Origin: Candidatus Rhodoferax mariagerensis
GTDB taxonomy: Bacteria; Pseudomonadota; Gammaproteobacteria; Burkholderiales; Burkholderiaceae_C
NCBI GenBank assembly: GCA_016719055.1
Contig: JADKAW010000016.1
Coordinates: 1-64,000, forward strand
Length of the DNA stretch: 64,000 nt
Direction of reading: 5' to 3'
Shown: piece by piece, positions 28,165 through 37,483 of the stretch
Layout of the letters: every line of letters starts with the position of its first letter
Numbering within the stretch: the first letter of the stretch is position 1
Position numbers and translations under genes: made by a program
The notes under the pieces: generated by a model
Databases searched by the model: none
What the model saw: only the letters and a program-made list of their open reading frames with translations
Told to the model about the DNA's origin: nothing

Positions 28165-28833
28165 TCAGAACAAGCCTCCCTCCACCCGCGGCACGCTCGC
28201 CTCCAATAAATCTGCTGGGTAGGGTCGCAGTAAGTGTCTGCTCTGGTGGGCATCGGCACTTAGCCAAGCACCGTAACTACCCTCGGGCAGGATCACCACC
28301 ATACGTTTTTCGTCAGCGGGTTTGTGCATCAGGCGCATCAGCGGGTGGTCGGTAGCATTGATGGTCAGCATGGTGTAACTGTGCAGCATTTCGCCCTGGG
28401 GTGCGCGCCAGGTTGACCACAGCCCGGCAAGTCCGATCGGCGCACCGTCCTGGCGGCTGATGCACGTTGGCACAGCTCGTCCACTGCGCCAGTCGGGCTC
28501 AAATATCGCATCCGCTGGGATGATGCAGTGCTGTGCCTTGCGCCAGGCATCCCGAAAGCTCGGTTTGCTCGCAACCGTCTCGCTGCGGGCGTTGTAGGTT
28601 GCCTTGGTGATCTTTGTGTCAACGGACCAGTGCGGTACCAGACCAAACAAGCCGTTCAGCGCCTCAACCTCGGGTACCGACTCATCTCCCACGTCAGCTT
28701 GGGGGTGTCGGCGAATGAAGGTGCCCAAGTAACCCGGCCACAGGTCGTGTTTACCGAGGTCGGCAGGCGGCTCCACGCCGAAGTGTCGGCGGTAGCGTTC
28801 ACGCTCCTTGATACCTTGATAGTGGCTGCACAT
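28165..28833 (-). CDS. yedK: SOS response-associated peptidase (YedK/HMCES, SRAP domain)
   Basis: SRAP proteins form a covalent thiazolidine bond with abasic sites in single-stranded DNA through Cys2 and so protect them. The 222-residue protein has the required N-terminus MCSHYQG after removal of Met1, the substrate residues in TYNARSETVASKPSFRDAW, the PADAIFEPD stretch, and the C-terminal HPLMRLMHKPADEKRMVVIL. The start at 28833 puts Cys at position 2; the upstream ATG at 28869 would not. It lies at the edge of the repeat array. Confidence 0.93.
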   Translation of the reverse strand: MCSHYQGIKERERYRRHFGVEPPADLGKHDLWPGYLGTFIRRHPQADVGDESVPEVEALNGLFGLVPHWSVDTKITKATYNARSETVASKPSFRDAWRKAQHCIIPADAIFEPDWRSGRAVPTCISRQDGAPIGLAGLWSTWRAPQGEMLHSYTMLTINATDHPLMRLMHKPADEKRMVVILPEGSYGAWLSADAHQSRHLLRPYPADLLEASVPRVEGGLF

Positions 28834-29657
28834 GATGGATACTTTAGCGCCCAGCGTGTCAGCGATCAACCCATGCTTTCCTTAGATTGCATGGCACGCT
28901 GGCACAGCGCGCTGATGTTGACGTCACACCGCCGCCGCTGGCACGGGGGCTTGCGTGGCTGAGCGTTGGTGACAGAGGAATCAATGCCACAGGGGCGTTG
29001 CGTCGATGCGGGTGACGGACTCAATGCAAAGATTTTTGATTTCAAAAACTGCTTGACTGCCACCCGTGCTTGGGTCCCCCTGGGACAGAACGAAAGTCAA
29101 AGCAAAGTCACCCCCCCTTTTTGCACAGCATACCTATCCCTACGCGCGCGACTCCCCCGGGGTGTTTTTCTGAAAGGACTTTCTCATAAAAATATCAAAA
29201 AAATCCGTGACTCATTTTTGAATGCCGTACTGGAATCGTCAATTTTTGCAAAGGCACTCTGATCGACACCTCATGCCGTTTGAACAGGTGGCAGCAAATC
29301 ATGCGCATTCGGCGTTTCGAGTGGAAGTTGCAATGCCAGCGCTGGAGGTGAAGGGCGTTCTGCCGCCCTGCAGCCGGGTCAAGGCTGGGCGAAGCCCACC
29401 CCGAAGGGGCATGGCCTTGATGCGGATGCGGGGCACAGACCATCGAAACAGGCTTGGCGCATCAAGACTTTGAGGCGAAAAGCCTTGGGAGACATTGGAC
29501 TTCAATCTCGAATACAGCATCGTGGCAGCCGGCCTACCCCCGAATGATCCCTTCGCCTTCGGTGCGTTGCAACATCGAAGCCACCTGCGGCATTGAATCG
29601 AGTGTGACCTTGTGATTGCAAAAGCTCCCATCAGCATTCACGGATAGACACACATAT
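28834..29657. other. Intergenic stretch without supported genes
   Basis: No gene is convincing. A plus-strand frame at 28966-29262 and two overlapping minus-strand frames at 29195-29637 have no family pattern. The segment around 29340-29430 (with GGGCGTTCTGCCGCCCTGCAG) is GC-rich and repeat-like. Confidence 0.35.
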
Positions 29658-29852
29658 TCATAACTTCCAAAAATCTTGCCGCTTGGCAATCAGCCCCAGC
29701 AGTGGTTGCGTCAGCAGCGCCGTATTACCGACACCCATGAAGTGCGCATGCGCGTCAACACCCAAGCGCACTTGCAAGGCGGTGGGCAGGATGACTGGGG
29801 CGGCTTTCATTGATGTGACGACGGTGGCACCCATACCGGCAGGTTTTGCCAA
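29658..29852 (-). pseudogene. DprA-like DNA-processing protein fragment
   Basis: A 64-codon frame contains QVRLGVDAHAHFMGVGNTALL followed by QPLLGLIAKRQ, which resembles the segment of DprA/Smf-like proteins before the Rossmann core. The rest of the domain is missing downstream, where the frame ends in KRQDFWKL. I read it as a gene remnant; identification rests on a short stretch. It overlaps the end of the Abi gene by sequence. Confidence 0.4.
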
Positions 29853-30713
29853 CCGGGTGGATAGCCCATGGCCTGGTCGGTACCGGGCGGCATAGCGGCC
29901 ACCAACTGGGTCAGCCGATCAGCCCAGCGCGAGCCCGGGTTGATACGCTCCAGCAACAGGGCCAGCATCAGCAGGGTGTTGTAAATCTTGCGGTCTTGCG
30001 CCGGGTTAAACCAAGCCGCAACCGCAGCGGGGCGGGTGGGCAGCTTCATCTTGATGGTGAATTTGCGGTTCCAGACCCGGCTATGGTGGGCGCACAGGTT
30101 GCGCACGGTGGCCAGGTGGTGGGCAAAGGCGCACAGCACCACCTCGTCAAAACCAAAGGCTTGCGCGATGGGCTGGCGGTCGCCGCGCAATTTCAGGTTG
30201 TCCAGCCACTGCGAGAGCTGGCCAAGAGTGAGCACTTCACACACCGCCCAGATGGGCGGCAGGGTTGGGTCGGTATAGGTGGCGCGGTAGTGCTTGATGA
30301 AGGTTTCCTGACTGCGCACCACTTCGTCCGTCAGCGACTGCAGGCATTTGGCGTGGCGCATCTGGTCCACAAAAATGGCTTTGTCCAGGTAGGCATGGCT
30401 GCCATAACGCAGAGCCAGTTCATGCGCCCAGCGGGTGCGTAGCGCAATCTCAACCCGCTCCACCGCATCCATCAACAGGAGCTTGAGGCGCTGATCAAAG
30501 GTGTAGCTGGCCAGCACCGCCTCAAACTGGGTGCCTGGCACAAAAGCATGCAGCGCCGTTGGATTGAAACGGCAGCCAGTAGGCCCGCAAGCGGTAGTAG
30601 TTGACATGGTTGAGGACATGGCGCGCGGCGGCCTCGTCAACAAACCCCATGCCGCGCTGGCGCAACAGGGCCACTTGATCATCGACAGACAGCGCTGGCT
30701 TGGTGAACTTCAC
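29807..30713 (-). pseudogene. Abi_2 (AbiD/AbiF-like) abortive-infection protein, one frameshift
   Basis: Abi_2 proteins are linked to abortive phage defence. They share a HEPN-like core with an N-terminal KFTKPALSVDDQVALLRQRG and NHVNYYRLRAYWLPFQ motif, then RLKLLLMDAVERVEIALRTRW, and the RX4-6H-type site VRNLCAHHSRVWNRKF. The first part is in one frame from a GTG at 30713 and the rest in another, with a single-base shift near 30565. The total length of 907 bp is one over a multiple of three. Apart from that the gene looks complete at about 302 codons. Confidence 0.8.
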
Positions 30714-30877
30714 GGTGGCAAGCCCCAAAAAAGAAACCCGCCAGGGTGCGCATCGTTGAGAGGCGTGGCGGGTGTTGTTGAGAGAATTATCAACGATATT
30801 GCCCCTGGTGGCGAGGCCAGAGGGACAAAAAAGTTGGCAGCGAAGGGCCGTATGGGGCGCATGTTTACTATCATCAC

Positions 30878-30914
30878 TATAGCTGCTTGCGCTTATTTCA
30901 TAAGGGCTATAGGC
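30878..30914 (+). repeat. Mini-repeat, copy 5 (best match to consensus)
   Basis: The copy reads TATAGCTGCTTGCGC, then TTATTTCAT, then AAGGGCTATAGGC. It is a good type example of the family. Confidence 0.8.
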
Positions 30915-31003
30915 ATAAAATGCATAACTTTTATCAGTGGGATGCCGCGTGAAGCCAAGCGCCCAGTCCGACCTGCAGCAGCGCCAGCCAAAGACCAAAG
31001 GCG

Positions 31004-31100
31004 GTAGCAGATTTGGGGTCGGATTCCAATTCGGCCCCACATTCTTTGCGTGGATGCCCGGCGCTTGCCCGAATTGGGCTCTGACCCCAATACTGCGAGC
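31004..31100. repeat. GAATTGGGGTC-type palindromic repeat, copy R1
   Basis: Arms GATTTGGGGTCGGATTCCAA (left) and GAATTGGGCTCTGACCCCAA (right) are imperfect inverted copies about 40 bp apart. Two related copies lie upstream of jetA. Confidence 0.75.
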
Positions 31101-31805
31101 CTACTCGCCATCGTCGGTGCTGCCAATGCGGTACTTGATGTCGTAGTTGATGACGAAGTCAACTTCATCGTCGCTAAGGTCAAAATGTTTCTGAAGCTCG
31201 ACATCAATCTGGTCAATGATGACTTTTGACTTTCGCGGGAAAAATTCGTCATAAACAACGGAGCCCGTCCTTTTGTAGTTGGCCTCTTTTCGGTTTTTAT
31301 ACTTCTTCAGGTCCTTCATAAGATCATTTGAAAGCTTGGAAAGCGTTACCATCATTTCGTCACTAAGGCGGTTTGCACCAAGTGGGAATGAAGTTATTTC
31401 ATGCTTACCGCAGTGATACCCTTCATACGCGGAGTGCCACCACATGAAGAACAAATTCGAGTTGAGTGCGGCAACAGCCGAGCCATTCATTTTTGAAGAA
31501 ATGGCCGTATAGGGCTTGTAGTCTTCGGATTTCTTTTCTCCGTCCACTTCATTCCAAAAGTAAGGGATGAACGTGAGCGCTTTGACATAGTTGTACGGGA
31601 TACGATGGACAAAGAATTTTGGTGCAATTCTCGACTCGATAATTGCGCCCGATGCGGAACCACGCAATTTTTGCAGAACCGATGCATGAGTTGAGTTCGA
31701 TGCCTTTTCCAGATTTCCGTTGCTCCTGTTATAGACAGCAGCACCATACGTAAGCGTCTGAAATAGATGGAAGCGACCCTCGTTGAACCAGCGTTGATAG
31801 CACGT
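31101..31805 (-). pseudogene. C-terminal fragment of a type IIG/PglX-like (Eco57I-type) DNA methylase
   Basis: The frame reads as the last ~235 residues of a large N6-adenine methylase/restriction protein: CYQRWFNEGRFHLFQTLTY, HRIPYNYVKALTFIPYFW, MNGSAVAALNSNLFFMWWHS, and the typical end FDLSDDEVDFVINYDIKYRIG. This is the target-recognition part; the catalytic half with the NPPY motif is absent. The frame runs into IstA-related sequence at about 31800, so the 5' part was lost at or near an IS21 insertion. The stop directly abuts repeat R1. Confidence 0.7.
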
Positions 31806-32837
31806 CGTAAAGAACTTACCTTCAGTGCGTTCGCTGCGAAGCACGATTGTCAGGCGCTGCTTGCCCACCGCGCAAGACAATGGCCACCTCTGGTCGCTCC
31901 CAGGGTTTCTGGATCATGTGGGAAAAATAGCGGCGGACATAGGTGTACAGCTCGGTCGATCCGGCACAAACACCCCTACAGTGGGCAGCAAATTTACCAG
32001 CGTCTGCGCGAAGTGGGTTTCGACGGTGGCATCACCATCGTCAAGGACTATGTGCAGCGCATCCGGCCACGCCCGGTGCAGGCCTTTCTCAAACTCTCGT
32101 TCCTACCGGGCGAAGCTGCCCAGGTGGACTGGGGTGAGTACGGCACGATCACGGTGGGTGCAACCAAACGCCGTTTGAGTTTCTTCTGTCTGGTGCTGTG
32201 TTTTAGCCGGCGCATGTACCTGGAGTTCACCGTCTCACAAACCAGTGAGTTCTTTTTGGCTTGCCATGAGCGCGCATTTGCGGCTTTTGGCGGGGTACCC
32301 CAGCGGCTGATCATCGATAACCTGAAGTCCGCCGTGCTGCAGCGCTTGGCCGGGGTGGCCCCGGTGTTCAATGGAAGGTATCTGGATTTCTCGCGTCACT
32401 GGGGTTTTGAGATCAGCGCCTGTAATGTACGTAGCGGCAACGAGAAGGGGCGCGTGGAGAATGGGGTGGGCTATGTCAAGAAGAATTTCCTCGCCGGCCT
32501 GGAATTGGCTGATTTCTCAGCGCTCAATCCTGCAGCCACCTTGTGGCTCGATACGGTGGCCAATGTGCGCCTGCATGAGTCCACCCATCAGCGCCCCATT
32601 GAGATGTTTGAGCAGGAGCGAGGTGCCTTGAAGCCCCTGAACCCCAACGGGTTCGATCTGGCCCGCATCATCACGGTGCGTGCCAACAAGCAGTTTCGCG
32701 TGGCGCTGGAGGCCAACCATTACTCAGTGCCAGCGCGCTACGCTGGGCGCAGCTTACTGCTCAAGGCCTACGACGACCGGGTCATTATCTTGCTATGCTT
32801 TTGGCATCAAAGGCGCCAACATTTTGAAACCGGCTGA
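31767..32837 (+). mobile_element. istA: IS21-family istA fragment
   Basis: From about 31965 the frame is a clear IstA: HPYSGQQIYQRLREVGFDGG, then AQVDWGEYGTITV (first catalytic Asp), RRMYLEFTVSQTSEFFLACH, IIDNLKSAVL, and GNEKGRVENGVGYVKKNF (catalytic Glu). The ~170 N-terminal residues, including the helix-turn-helix, are missing or out of frame, and the C-terminus stops at KAYDDRVII. No istB follows. The element is a dead remnant between the methylase fragment and a HigBA module. Confidence 0.85.
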
Positions 32838-32903
32838 AATTCGACATGTTCGCGCCGGCGGCCACACCTAGCTGGGGTGAAACTGTTTTACGCTGATACC
32901 AAC

Positions 32904-33191
32904 TCAGGCAGCCAGTGCCTCAATCACCGCGTTTGGATTGTGCGCGATGACATTCAGTAACACCAACGCCGGCCCCTGCGGTGCACGGTCGCCACGCTCC
33001 CAATGGCGCAAGGTAGCCGTCGAAAACCCAAAGCGTGCAGCAAACTGCTCTTGCGTCATGCAGACCTTGGTTCGCAGTGCTTTCACATCCACCGGACGGG
33101 GACGGTGAATGCGCGTTTGCGGCGCACGGCCCTCAGCGTGCTCAATGGCCTCCAGCAAGCCGCGCTTGATGCTGTCGAATGCAGTGCTCAT
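32904..33191 (-). CDS. HTH (XRE/HigA-type) antitoxin
   Basis: The 95-residue protein has a C-terminal helix-turn-helix (VCMTQEQFAARFGFSTATLRHWERGDRAPQGPALVLL) of the kind found in HigA/NadS-like antitoxins. It should bind the toxin and repress its own operator. It starts at ATG 33191 inside the last codons of the toxin gene, with a 4-bp overlap, so toxin and antitoxin are translationally coupled with the toxin first, as in higBA loci. Confidence 0.85.
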   Translation of the reverse strand: MSTAFDSIKRGLLEAIEHAEGRAPQTRIHRPRPVDVKALRTKVCMTQEQFAARFGFSTATLRHWERGDRAPQGPALVLLNVIAHNPNAVIEALAA

Positions 33192-33535
33192 GTTGGTTTC
33201 CTTTTCCAAATTTGAACCAGTAACTTGACCAGACCTGCCAAATCGTTGCGCTCGGCCTTGGACAGATTGGCCTGGTCGCCCTTGGCGAACATTGTCAGCA
33301 GGTACAGCGGCATGGCTTCGTCATGAAAATAATAGATGACGCGAACCCCACCACTCTTACCCGTGCCACCGCGCCCCCAGCGCAGTTTGCGCACACCACC
33401 CGTGCCTTCCATCAGGTCACCCGATTTGGGGCGCTTCGCCAGGTAGCGAATAATGTCCTGCCGCTCGGATTCGGCCAGCAATTTATCGGCAATGCGAATG
33501 AACTCTGGCAGTTCAGCAATGGTCAGCATGAACAT
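33188..33535 (-). CDS. RelE/HigB-type toxin
   Basis: The 115-residue protein belongs to the RelE/ParE superfamily branch with the pattern GTGGVRKLRWGRGGTGKSGGVRVIYYFHDEAMPLYLLTMFAKGDQANL, as in HigB-2-like toxins. These cleave mRNA on the ribosome. It precedes the antitoxin gene by a 4-bp overlap. The module is paralogous to the one at 42956-43628 inside the Wadjet locus. Confidence 0.87.
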   Translation of the reverse strand: MFMLTIAELPEFIRIADKLLAESERQDIIRYLAKRPKSGDLMEGTGGVRKLRWGRGGTGKSGGVRVIYYFHDEAMPLYLLTMFAKGDQANLSKAERNDLAGLVKLLVQIWKRKPT

Positions 33536-33595
33536 GATTGTAATCCAATGGGACGGTTTCGCCAGCTGCTACACGCAGTGTGCCCAGCTCTGCCT

Positions 33596-33967
33596 TTACG
33601 CAGCTTTCAACTGCACCACTTTGCCGGACTTGATGGACAAGCCCTCAAGCAAGTTGAACAGGGTTTCAAGGGCCTCACGCTTTTCGTCCATGTAGTCGTG
33701 ACCGTCGTAATGCCGTGCCTGCACGCCACTGATACCGTGGCTTTGCAGTCTGCCTCGGGTGTCGGTGCTGACGCGCCCTGATGCCAGCAGGGTTGGCTCC
33801 GGTGGTCTCAGGTTCAAATCCAAAGTGTCTTTCCCTAGGGAATGGGGGAACAAATGCATAAAAACCGCGTTCCGCCCGTTTTGTTCCCCCGTATGTTCCC
33901 CCTGTTTGGTCTGGCTGTCAATATCGGCCTTTGTACCCTGTTGTACTGTAACTGGCTGATTTACCAA
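33596..33967 (-). pseudogene. C-terminal remnant of a tyrosine integrase beside tRNA-Pro
   Basis: Only codons about 60-110 look like an integrase end (ASGRVSTDTRGRLQSHG, GVQARHYDGHDYMDEKREALE). The catalytic Tyr region and everything before it are gone, and the first 60 codons read through non-coding DNA. It lies just past the 3' end of tRNA-Pro, the normal place for an integrase of a tRNA-targeted island. The island would extend to lower coordinates. Confidence 0.6.
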
Positions 33968-33969
33968 TG

Positions 33970-34005
33970 AAAAAGGCCTTTAAGAATCGCTCCTGAAAGG
34001 CCTTT
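33970..34005 (-). terminator. Terminator downstream of tRNA-Pro
   Basis: AAAGGCCTTT is repeated 16 nt apart; it is self-complementary and is followed on the minus strand by a T-run. Confidence 0.75.
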
Positions 34006-34016
34006 GTACACTGTCT

Positions 34017-34093
34017 TGGTCGGTGTGAAAGGATTCGAACCTTCGACCCCTTGCACCCCATGCAAGTGCGCTACCAGGCTGCGCCACACACCG
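34017..34093 (-). tRNA. tRNA-Pro (anticodon GGG)
   Basis: On the minus strand the acceptor stem CGGTGTG pairs with CACACCG, and CCA is encoded. The anticodon loop ATGGGGT carries GGG, and the T-loop reads GGTTCGAATCC. Confidence 0.96.
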
Positions 34094-34252
34094 AAGGATG
34101 TCATTATAACTAACACCCAGGACGGGCAATGGCGTGGCTATTGGCAACGTTCAAATACTCTTTAACACCAATGGCTCCACCTTGTCAGGCCTTCGAGCAG
34201 TGCCCCGGCCGATCAAGCCGTAACAGAAAATGCACATTTTGAGATTTACCTC

Positions 34253-34891
34253 ATGAAACTCTACAACTTCTTTCGCAGCGGAACCTCACACCGGCTGCGC
34301 ATTGCGCTCAACCTCAAAGGCTTGCAAACCCAGTATGTGCCGGTGGACTTGCGCACCGAGCAACACCGCAAAGACGATTTCAAGGCCATCAACCCGCAAA
34401 TGCTGGTACCAGCGCTGGAGGTGGATGGCAAGGTGCTGATCCAGTCGCCCGCCATCATCGAGTGGCTGGAAGAAACCCACCCAAGCCCTGCCTTGTTGCC
34501 CGCTGGCGCAGCTGACCGCGCCCATGTGCGTGCACTGGCCGCATTGGTGGGGTGCGATATCCACCCCATCAACAATCGTCGCATTCTTGAATACCTGCGC
34601 AAGCAGTTTTGCGCCGATGAAGCCGCCATCAACACGTGGTGCGGCACCTGGATCGCCGCCGGTTTTGATGCCTATGAAGCCTTGCTGGCAGCCGACACCC
34701 GGCGTGGTCGCTTCAGCTTTGGCGACACACCCTCGTTGGCAGATGTCTATCTGATCCCGCAGGTCGAGAGCGCACGTCGTTTCAAGGTGGCAATCAGCCG
34801 CTGGCCGCTGATCAGTGCGATAGACACTGCTTGCGCGGCACTGGCAGCTTTCAAAAACGCAGCGCCAGCGGTGCAGCCCGACGCCGCCTAG
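34253..34891 (+). CDS. maiA: Maleylacetoacetate isomerase / zeta-class glutathione S-transferase
   Basis: The 212-residue enzyme isomerises maleylacetoacetate to fumarylacetoacetate with glutathione, in aromatic amino-acid or gentisate-type breakdown. The N-terminal thioredoxin fold starts MKLYNFFRSGTSHRLRIALN with the family Ser-rich site; then INPQMLVPALEVDG, QSPAIIEWLEE and DIHPINNRRILEYL are typical of zeta GSTs. No other genes of the pathway are adjacent. The TAG stop is the first codon of the MITE that follows, so the native C-terminus may have been changed slightly. Confidence 0.93.
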   Translation: MKLYNFFRSGTSHRLRIALNLKGLQTQYVPVDLRTEQHRKDDFKAINPQMLVPALEVDGKVLIQSPAIIEWLEETHPSPALLPAGAADRAHVRALAALVGCDIHPINNRRILEYLRKQFCADEAAINTWCGTWIAAGFDAYEALLAADTRRGRFSFGDTPSLADVYLIPQVESARRFKVAISRWPLISAIDTACAALAAFKNAAPAVQPDAA

Positions 34892-35054
34892 GAGGCTGTC
34901 GGACTTAGGGCGTCGAAAGCGAAAAATTGGCCCCAGCGAGGACAGTTTTTGCCGGATTTGCAGGCCCATACCCGCTATGGGCCAAAAAGCTGGTGAAAAA
35001 TGGACCGCTGAGGTCGATTTGCAGCCGACGATCCTAAGTCCGACAGGCTCCTAG
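34888..35054. mobile_element. 167-bp MITE with 22-bp terminal inverted repeats
   Basis: The ends CTAGGAGGCTGTCGGACTTA and, inverted, CTAGGAGCCTGTCGGACTTA differ at one base. There is no coding capacity. The end sequence resembles the surviving end of the IS1182-like element at 9460-9486 (CTAGCAGCCTGTCGGACTAT), so it is probably mobilised by that family. Confidence 0.82.
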
Positions 35055-35105
35055 CACCAGCATCAACTTGGAGCAGTCGGCAAGAGTGGTCGGACAATAG
35101 CGCCC

Positions 35106-35801
35106 ATGCTGAGCATCCAGAATTTAACTGCCGGGTATGGCCAAAGCCAGGTGTTGCAAGGGGTGACACTGCACATCGCACCGGGCGAGATTGTGGCGCT
35201 CCTTGGGCGCAATGGGTCGGGGCGATCCACCCTGGCCCGTGCGGTGATGGGCCAGGTGGCTGCGCAAGGCTATATCGGCTGGCGCGGCCAGAACATTCTG
35301 GGCAAGATGACTTTTGAAATCGCGCGCTTGGGCATTGGCTATGTGCCCGAGCGCCGTGATGTGTTTGCAGAACTCACCGTGGCGCAAAACCTGTTGCTTG
35401 GCCAAAAACCTGGCCAGCCAGCGGGGCGCTGGTCGGTGGCAGACATGTTTGGCCTGTTTCCACAACTGCAACTGCGCTATGCAGTGGCGGCCGGCGTGTT
35501 GTCAGGGGGCGAGCAGCAAATGCTGGCGCTTTGCCGCACCCTGATGGGAGACCCGGATCTGATTGTGATCGATGAACCCACCGAGGGCCTGGCACCGCTC
35601 TTGGTTGAAGCAGTGGCCAATTTTTTGTGTATCTTGAAAACGCACGGGGTGTCGGTGTTGCTAATTGAGCAAAAGCTGAACGTGGCGCTGCAAGTGGCTG
35701 ACCGCTGTGCTGTCATGGGCCATGGACGGGTGGTTTGGACTGGCAGCCCGGCTGAGATGCAGCGCAACGCGCCCCTGCAACAGGAGTGGCTGCAGGTTTG
35801 A
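35106..35801 (+). CDS. livF: LivF-type ABC transporter ATPase (orphan)
   Basis: The 231-residue protein matches the branched-chain amino-acid ATPase LivF: YGQSQVLQGVTLHI, Q-loop region VPERRDVFAELTV, signature LSGGEQQMLALCRTLMGDPDLIVIDEPTEGLAP and the H-loop replaced by LIEQKLN, as is usual for LivF. The Walker A reads GRNGSGRST, with Arg where the phosphate-binding Lys is expected. No livGHMK genes are adjacent; the gene stands alone after the MITE. Loss of the Lys would normally kill ATP hydrolysis. Confidence 0.85.
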   Translation: MLSIQNLTAGYGQSQVLQGVTLHIAPGEIVALLGRNGSGRSTLARAVMGQVAAQGYIGWRGQNILGKMTFEIARLGIGYVPERRDVFAELTVAQNLLLGQKPGQPAGRWSVADMFGLFPQLQLRYAVAAGVLSGGEQQMLALCRTLMGDPDLIVIDEPTEGLAPLLVEAVANFLCILKTHGVSVLLIEQKLNVALQVADRCAVMGHGRVVWTGSPAEMQRNAPLQQEWLQV

Positions 35802-35811
35802 CTGTTGGCCC

Positions 35812-36204
35812 TTACGCGCTGGCAAAGCGCCCGCGCAGGTAGTCAATGATCGCACCCGACTCTGCCAGCCACTGCACTTGGCCGGCGCTGTCGGTGATTT
35901 TCAGGCAGGGTACCTTGACTTCACCCAGTCCCTGGGTGAGTTCAGCCCGATGAACTTCGTTCTTTTGCGCGTCGCGCCGCTCAACCGCCAGGGCCAGGTG
36001 GTGCATCTCTTTGCGGACCTTGATGCAAAACGGGCAGGTACTGAACTGGTACAGCACCAGGCTGCTGCACAGCTTGTCGATGTCAGCTTGCAATGCCGCT
36101 GCCCGCACCAGCGGCGCCGGGCGGCTCACGCGCTCCCAAATGAGCATAAAGGGCCCCAGCACAAGCCGAAGGGTTTGAAAAAATAGTCGAATCAGAATTT
36201 TCAT
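35812..36204 (-). CDS. Membrane-anchored glutaredoxin-like protein
   Basis: The 130-residue protein has an N-terminal hydrophobic anchor (residues 4-22, IRLFFQTLRLVLGPFMLIW) and a thioredoxin-fold domain with the redox motif CPFC (YQFSTCPFCIKVRKEM). A cis-Pro region VPCLKI and LAESGAIIDYL follow, as in glutathione S-transferase N-domains and glutaredoxins. The start ATG 36204 is chosen to begin at the anchor. It is convergent with livF, with only 10 bp between the stops. Confidence 0.85.
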   Translation of the reverse strand: MKILIRLFFQTLRLVLGPFMLIWERVSRPAPLVRAAALQADIDKLCSSLVLYQFSTCPFCIKVRKEMHHLALAVERRDAQKNEVHRAELTQGLGEVKVPCLKITDSAGQVQWLAESGAIIDYLRGRFASA

Positions 36205-36279
36205 GGGTATCACAGGTGTGTCAGAGAAAAGACCATGCGCTGGAAGCCGGCAAGGGCGAGACACATATTTATCTAGATT

Positions 36280-37483
36280 CTATGGAAAACCGCCTGCACT
36301 CGTGGCCGCCACCGCCGTCTTGACCCAGGCAAACCCGATGCGCTCCTGCTCCAGCCGCAATTGGGGTTGCAGGCGGTTGTCGCGCAGGTCGTTAAAAACA
36401 GCCAACTCGTCTGGCGTGAGCCGGGGTAAATCGCGCAGCATCGGCTGGGGTTCGTGGCCCCATTGGCCGGCGTGTGCCAGCAGAGTGGCGCGGTCCATCA
36501 GCAGCGACTGGGCGCGCGGCAAGTGCGCGCGCAACTGGTCCAGAATGGCAAAGCCGTGGGTGTCGATGTCGCCCCAGTAAAACACCGCGCAGCGCTGCAG
36601 CCAGGCCGCGCCTGTGATCACCTCAAACCCATATCCGGCCCCAAACAGCACCACGCTGCCCGTCACATTCGGAAACGCCAGAAAGTTCACCTCGTTCTCG
36701 GTGATGAACACGCGCTTCACCGGCAGGTCAAGCTGGGCAAAGTCGGCCTGCGTCAGGGTGATGTCCTGATCCAGCCCCAACCCCGGCAGCGCCAGCGCCG
36801 CATCCAGCACCCGCAGGCGGATGCGCAGCGGCTTGTCCTTGAAGCCATAACGGCGGCAAAAACCACTGAGCCCGGTGAAGCGGGGGTCAACGGCCTCGGG
36901 TGGCAGGCACAGGTCAAGCAGTTCGGTCAGCACCGCACGTTGCGATTCGATGAACTTGCTGTCCACGCCCGGTAAATCGATCTGGCGCAGGTAGATGCCC
37001 GGGCGTGGGTGGGTTTGTTGCCAACTCAGCACGGCCAGCAGGCGCGGCCAGTCTTCTGCCAAAGCCAGCGCCACCAACGGCCGTTTGGCCAACCAGGGCC
37101 ACAGTTGCACCGCCAACGCACCGTCAAACGCCTGGGTGGTTTGCAACAGCGCCGCAAAACGCTGCGCGTCCTGGGTTTTGCCAATCAGGGCACACGCAGC
37201 CTGCGAGGTGTCGAGCCAGACCTCGTCGGGCAAGGCACTCTCACCCAGCAGCCGATGCGTGAAGGCACGCCAGACGATGCGCACTTGCGGCACACGGCGC
37301 AACTCGTCCAGCCAGGCGCGCACGGCCTGCGTCTGCTCGGCCAGTTCGCCCGAACTCGGCCCGACCAGCCGCAATCGCCGCGCTTGCCAGTCGGCAGGCG
37401 CAAGCAGGGCGCGCAGCAGGTCGCCCTTTGTCCCAGAGCTTTTGCGCTTGTGCACGCAGGTCGGCGCGGGTGGTCCAGTTCAA
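36280..37483 (-). pseudogene. jetD: Wadjet JetD (DUF3322/DUF2220 toprim nuclease), one frameshift
   Basis: JetD is the Toprim-domain nuclease that cuts closed circular plasmid DNA after the JetABC SMC complex has extruded it. The DUF3322 N-terminal part begins NWTTRADLRAQAQKLWDKG from ATG 37483. It then shifts frame at about 37432 (an extra A in GACAAAGGG) to GDLLRALLAPADWQARRL, and the rest is intact. The Toprim motifs are visible: FITENEVNFLAFP (Glu), LFGAGYGFEV and WGDIDTHGF (Asp-x-Asp). The length of 1204 bp is one over a multiple of three. The start overlaps the jetC stop by 4 bp. One indel is the only defect, so a sequence error is plausible. Confidence 0.88.

Noticed and set aside
26555..28267. 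A 570-codon open frame on the minus strand through the repeat array
   Set aside because: The translation is rich in Arg, Cys, His and Trp, has no domain, repeats only because the DNA repeats, and its right end overlaps the yedK C-terminus. Stop-free frames are common in such GC-rich DNA.
29195..29637. Minus-strand frames with a repeated SSAGIATSTRN-like end
   Set aside because: The sequence resembles commonly mis-annotated frames over GC-rich repeats; no domain or RBS supports a gene.
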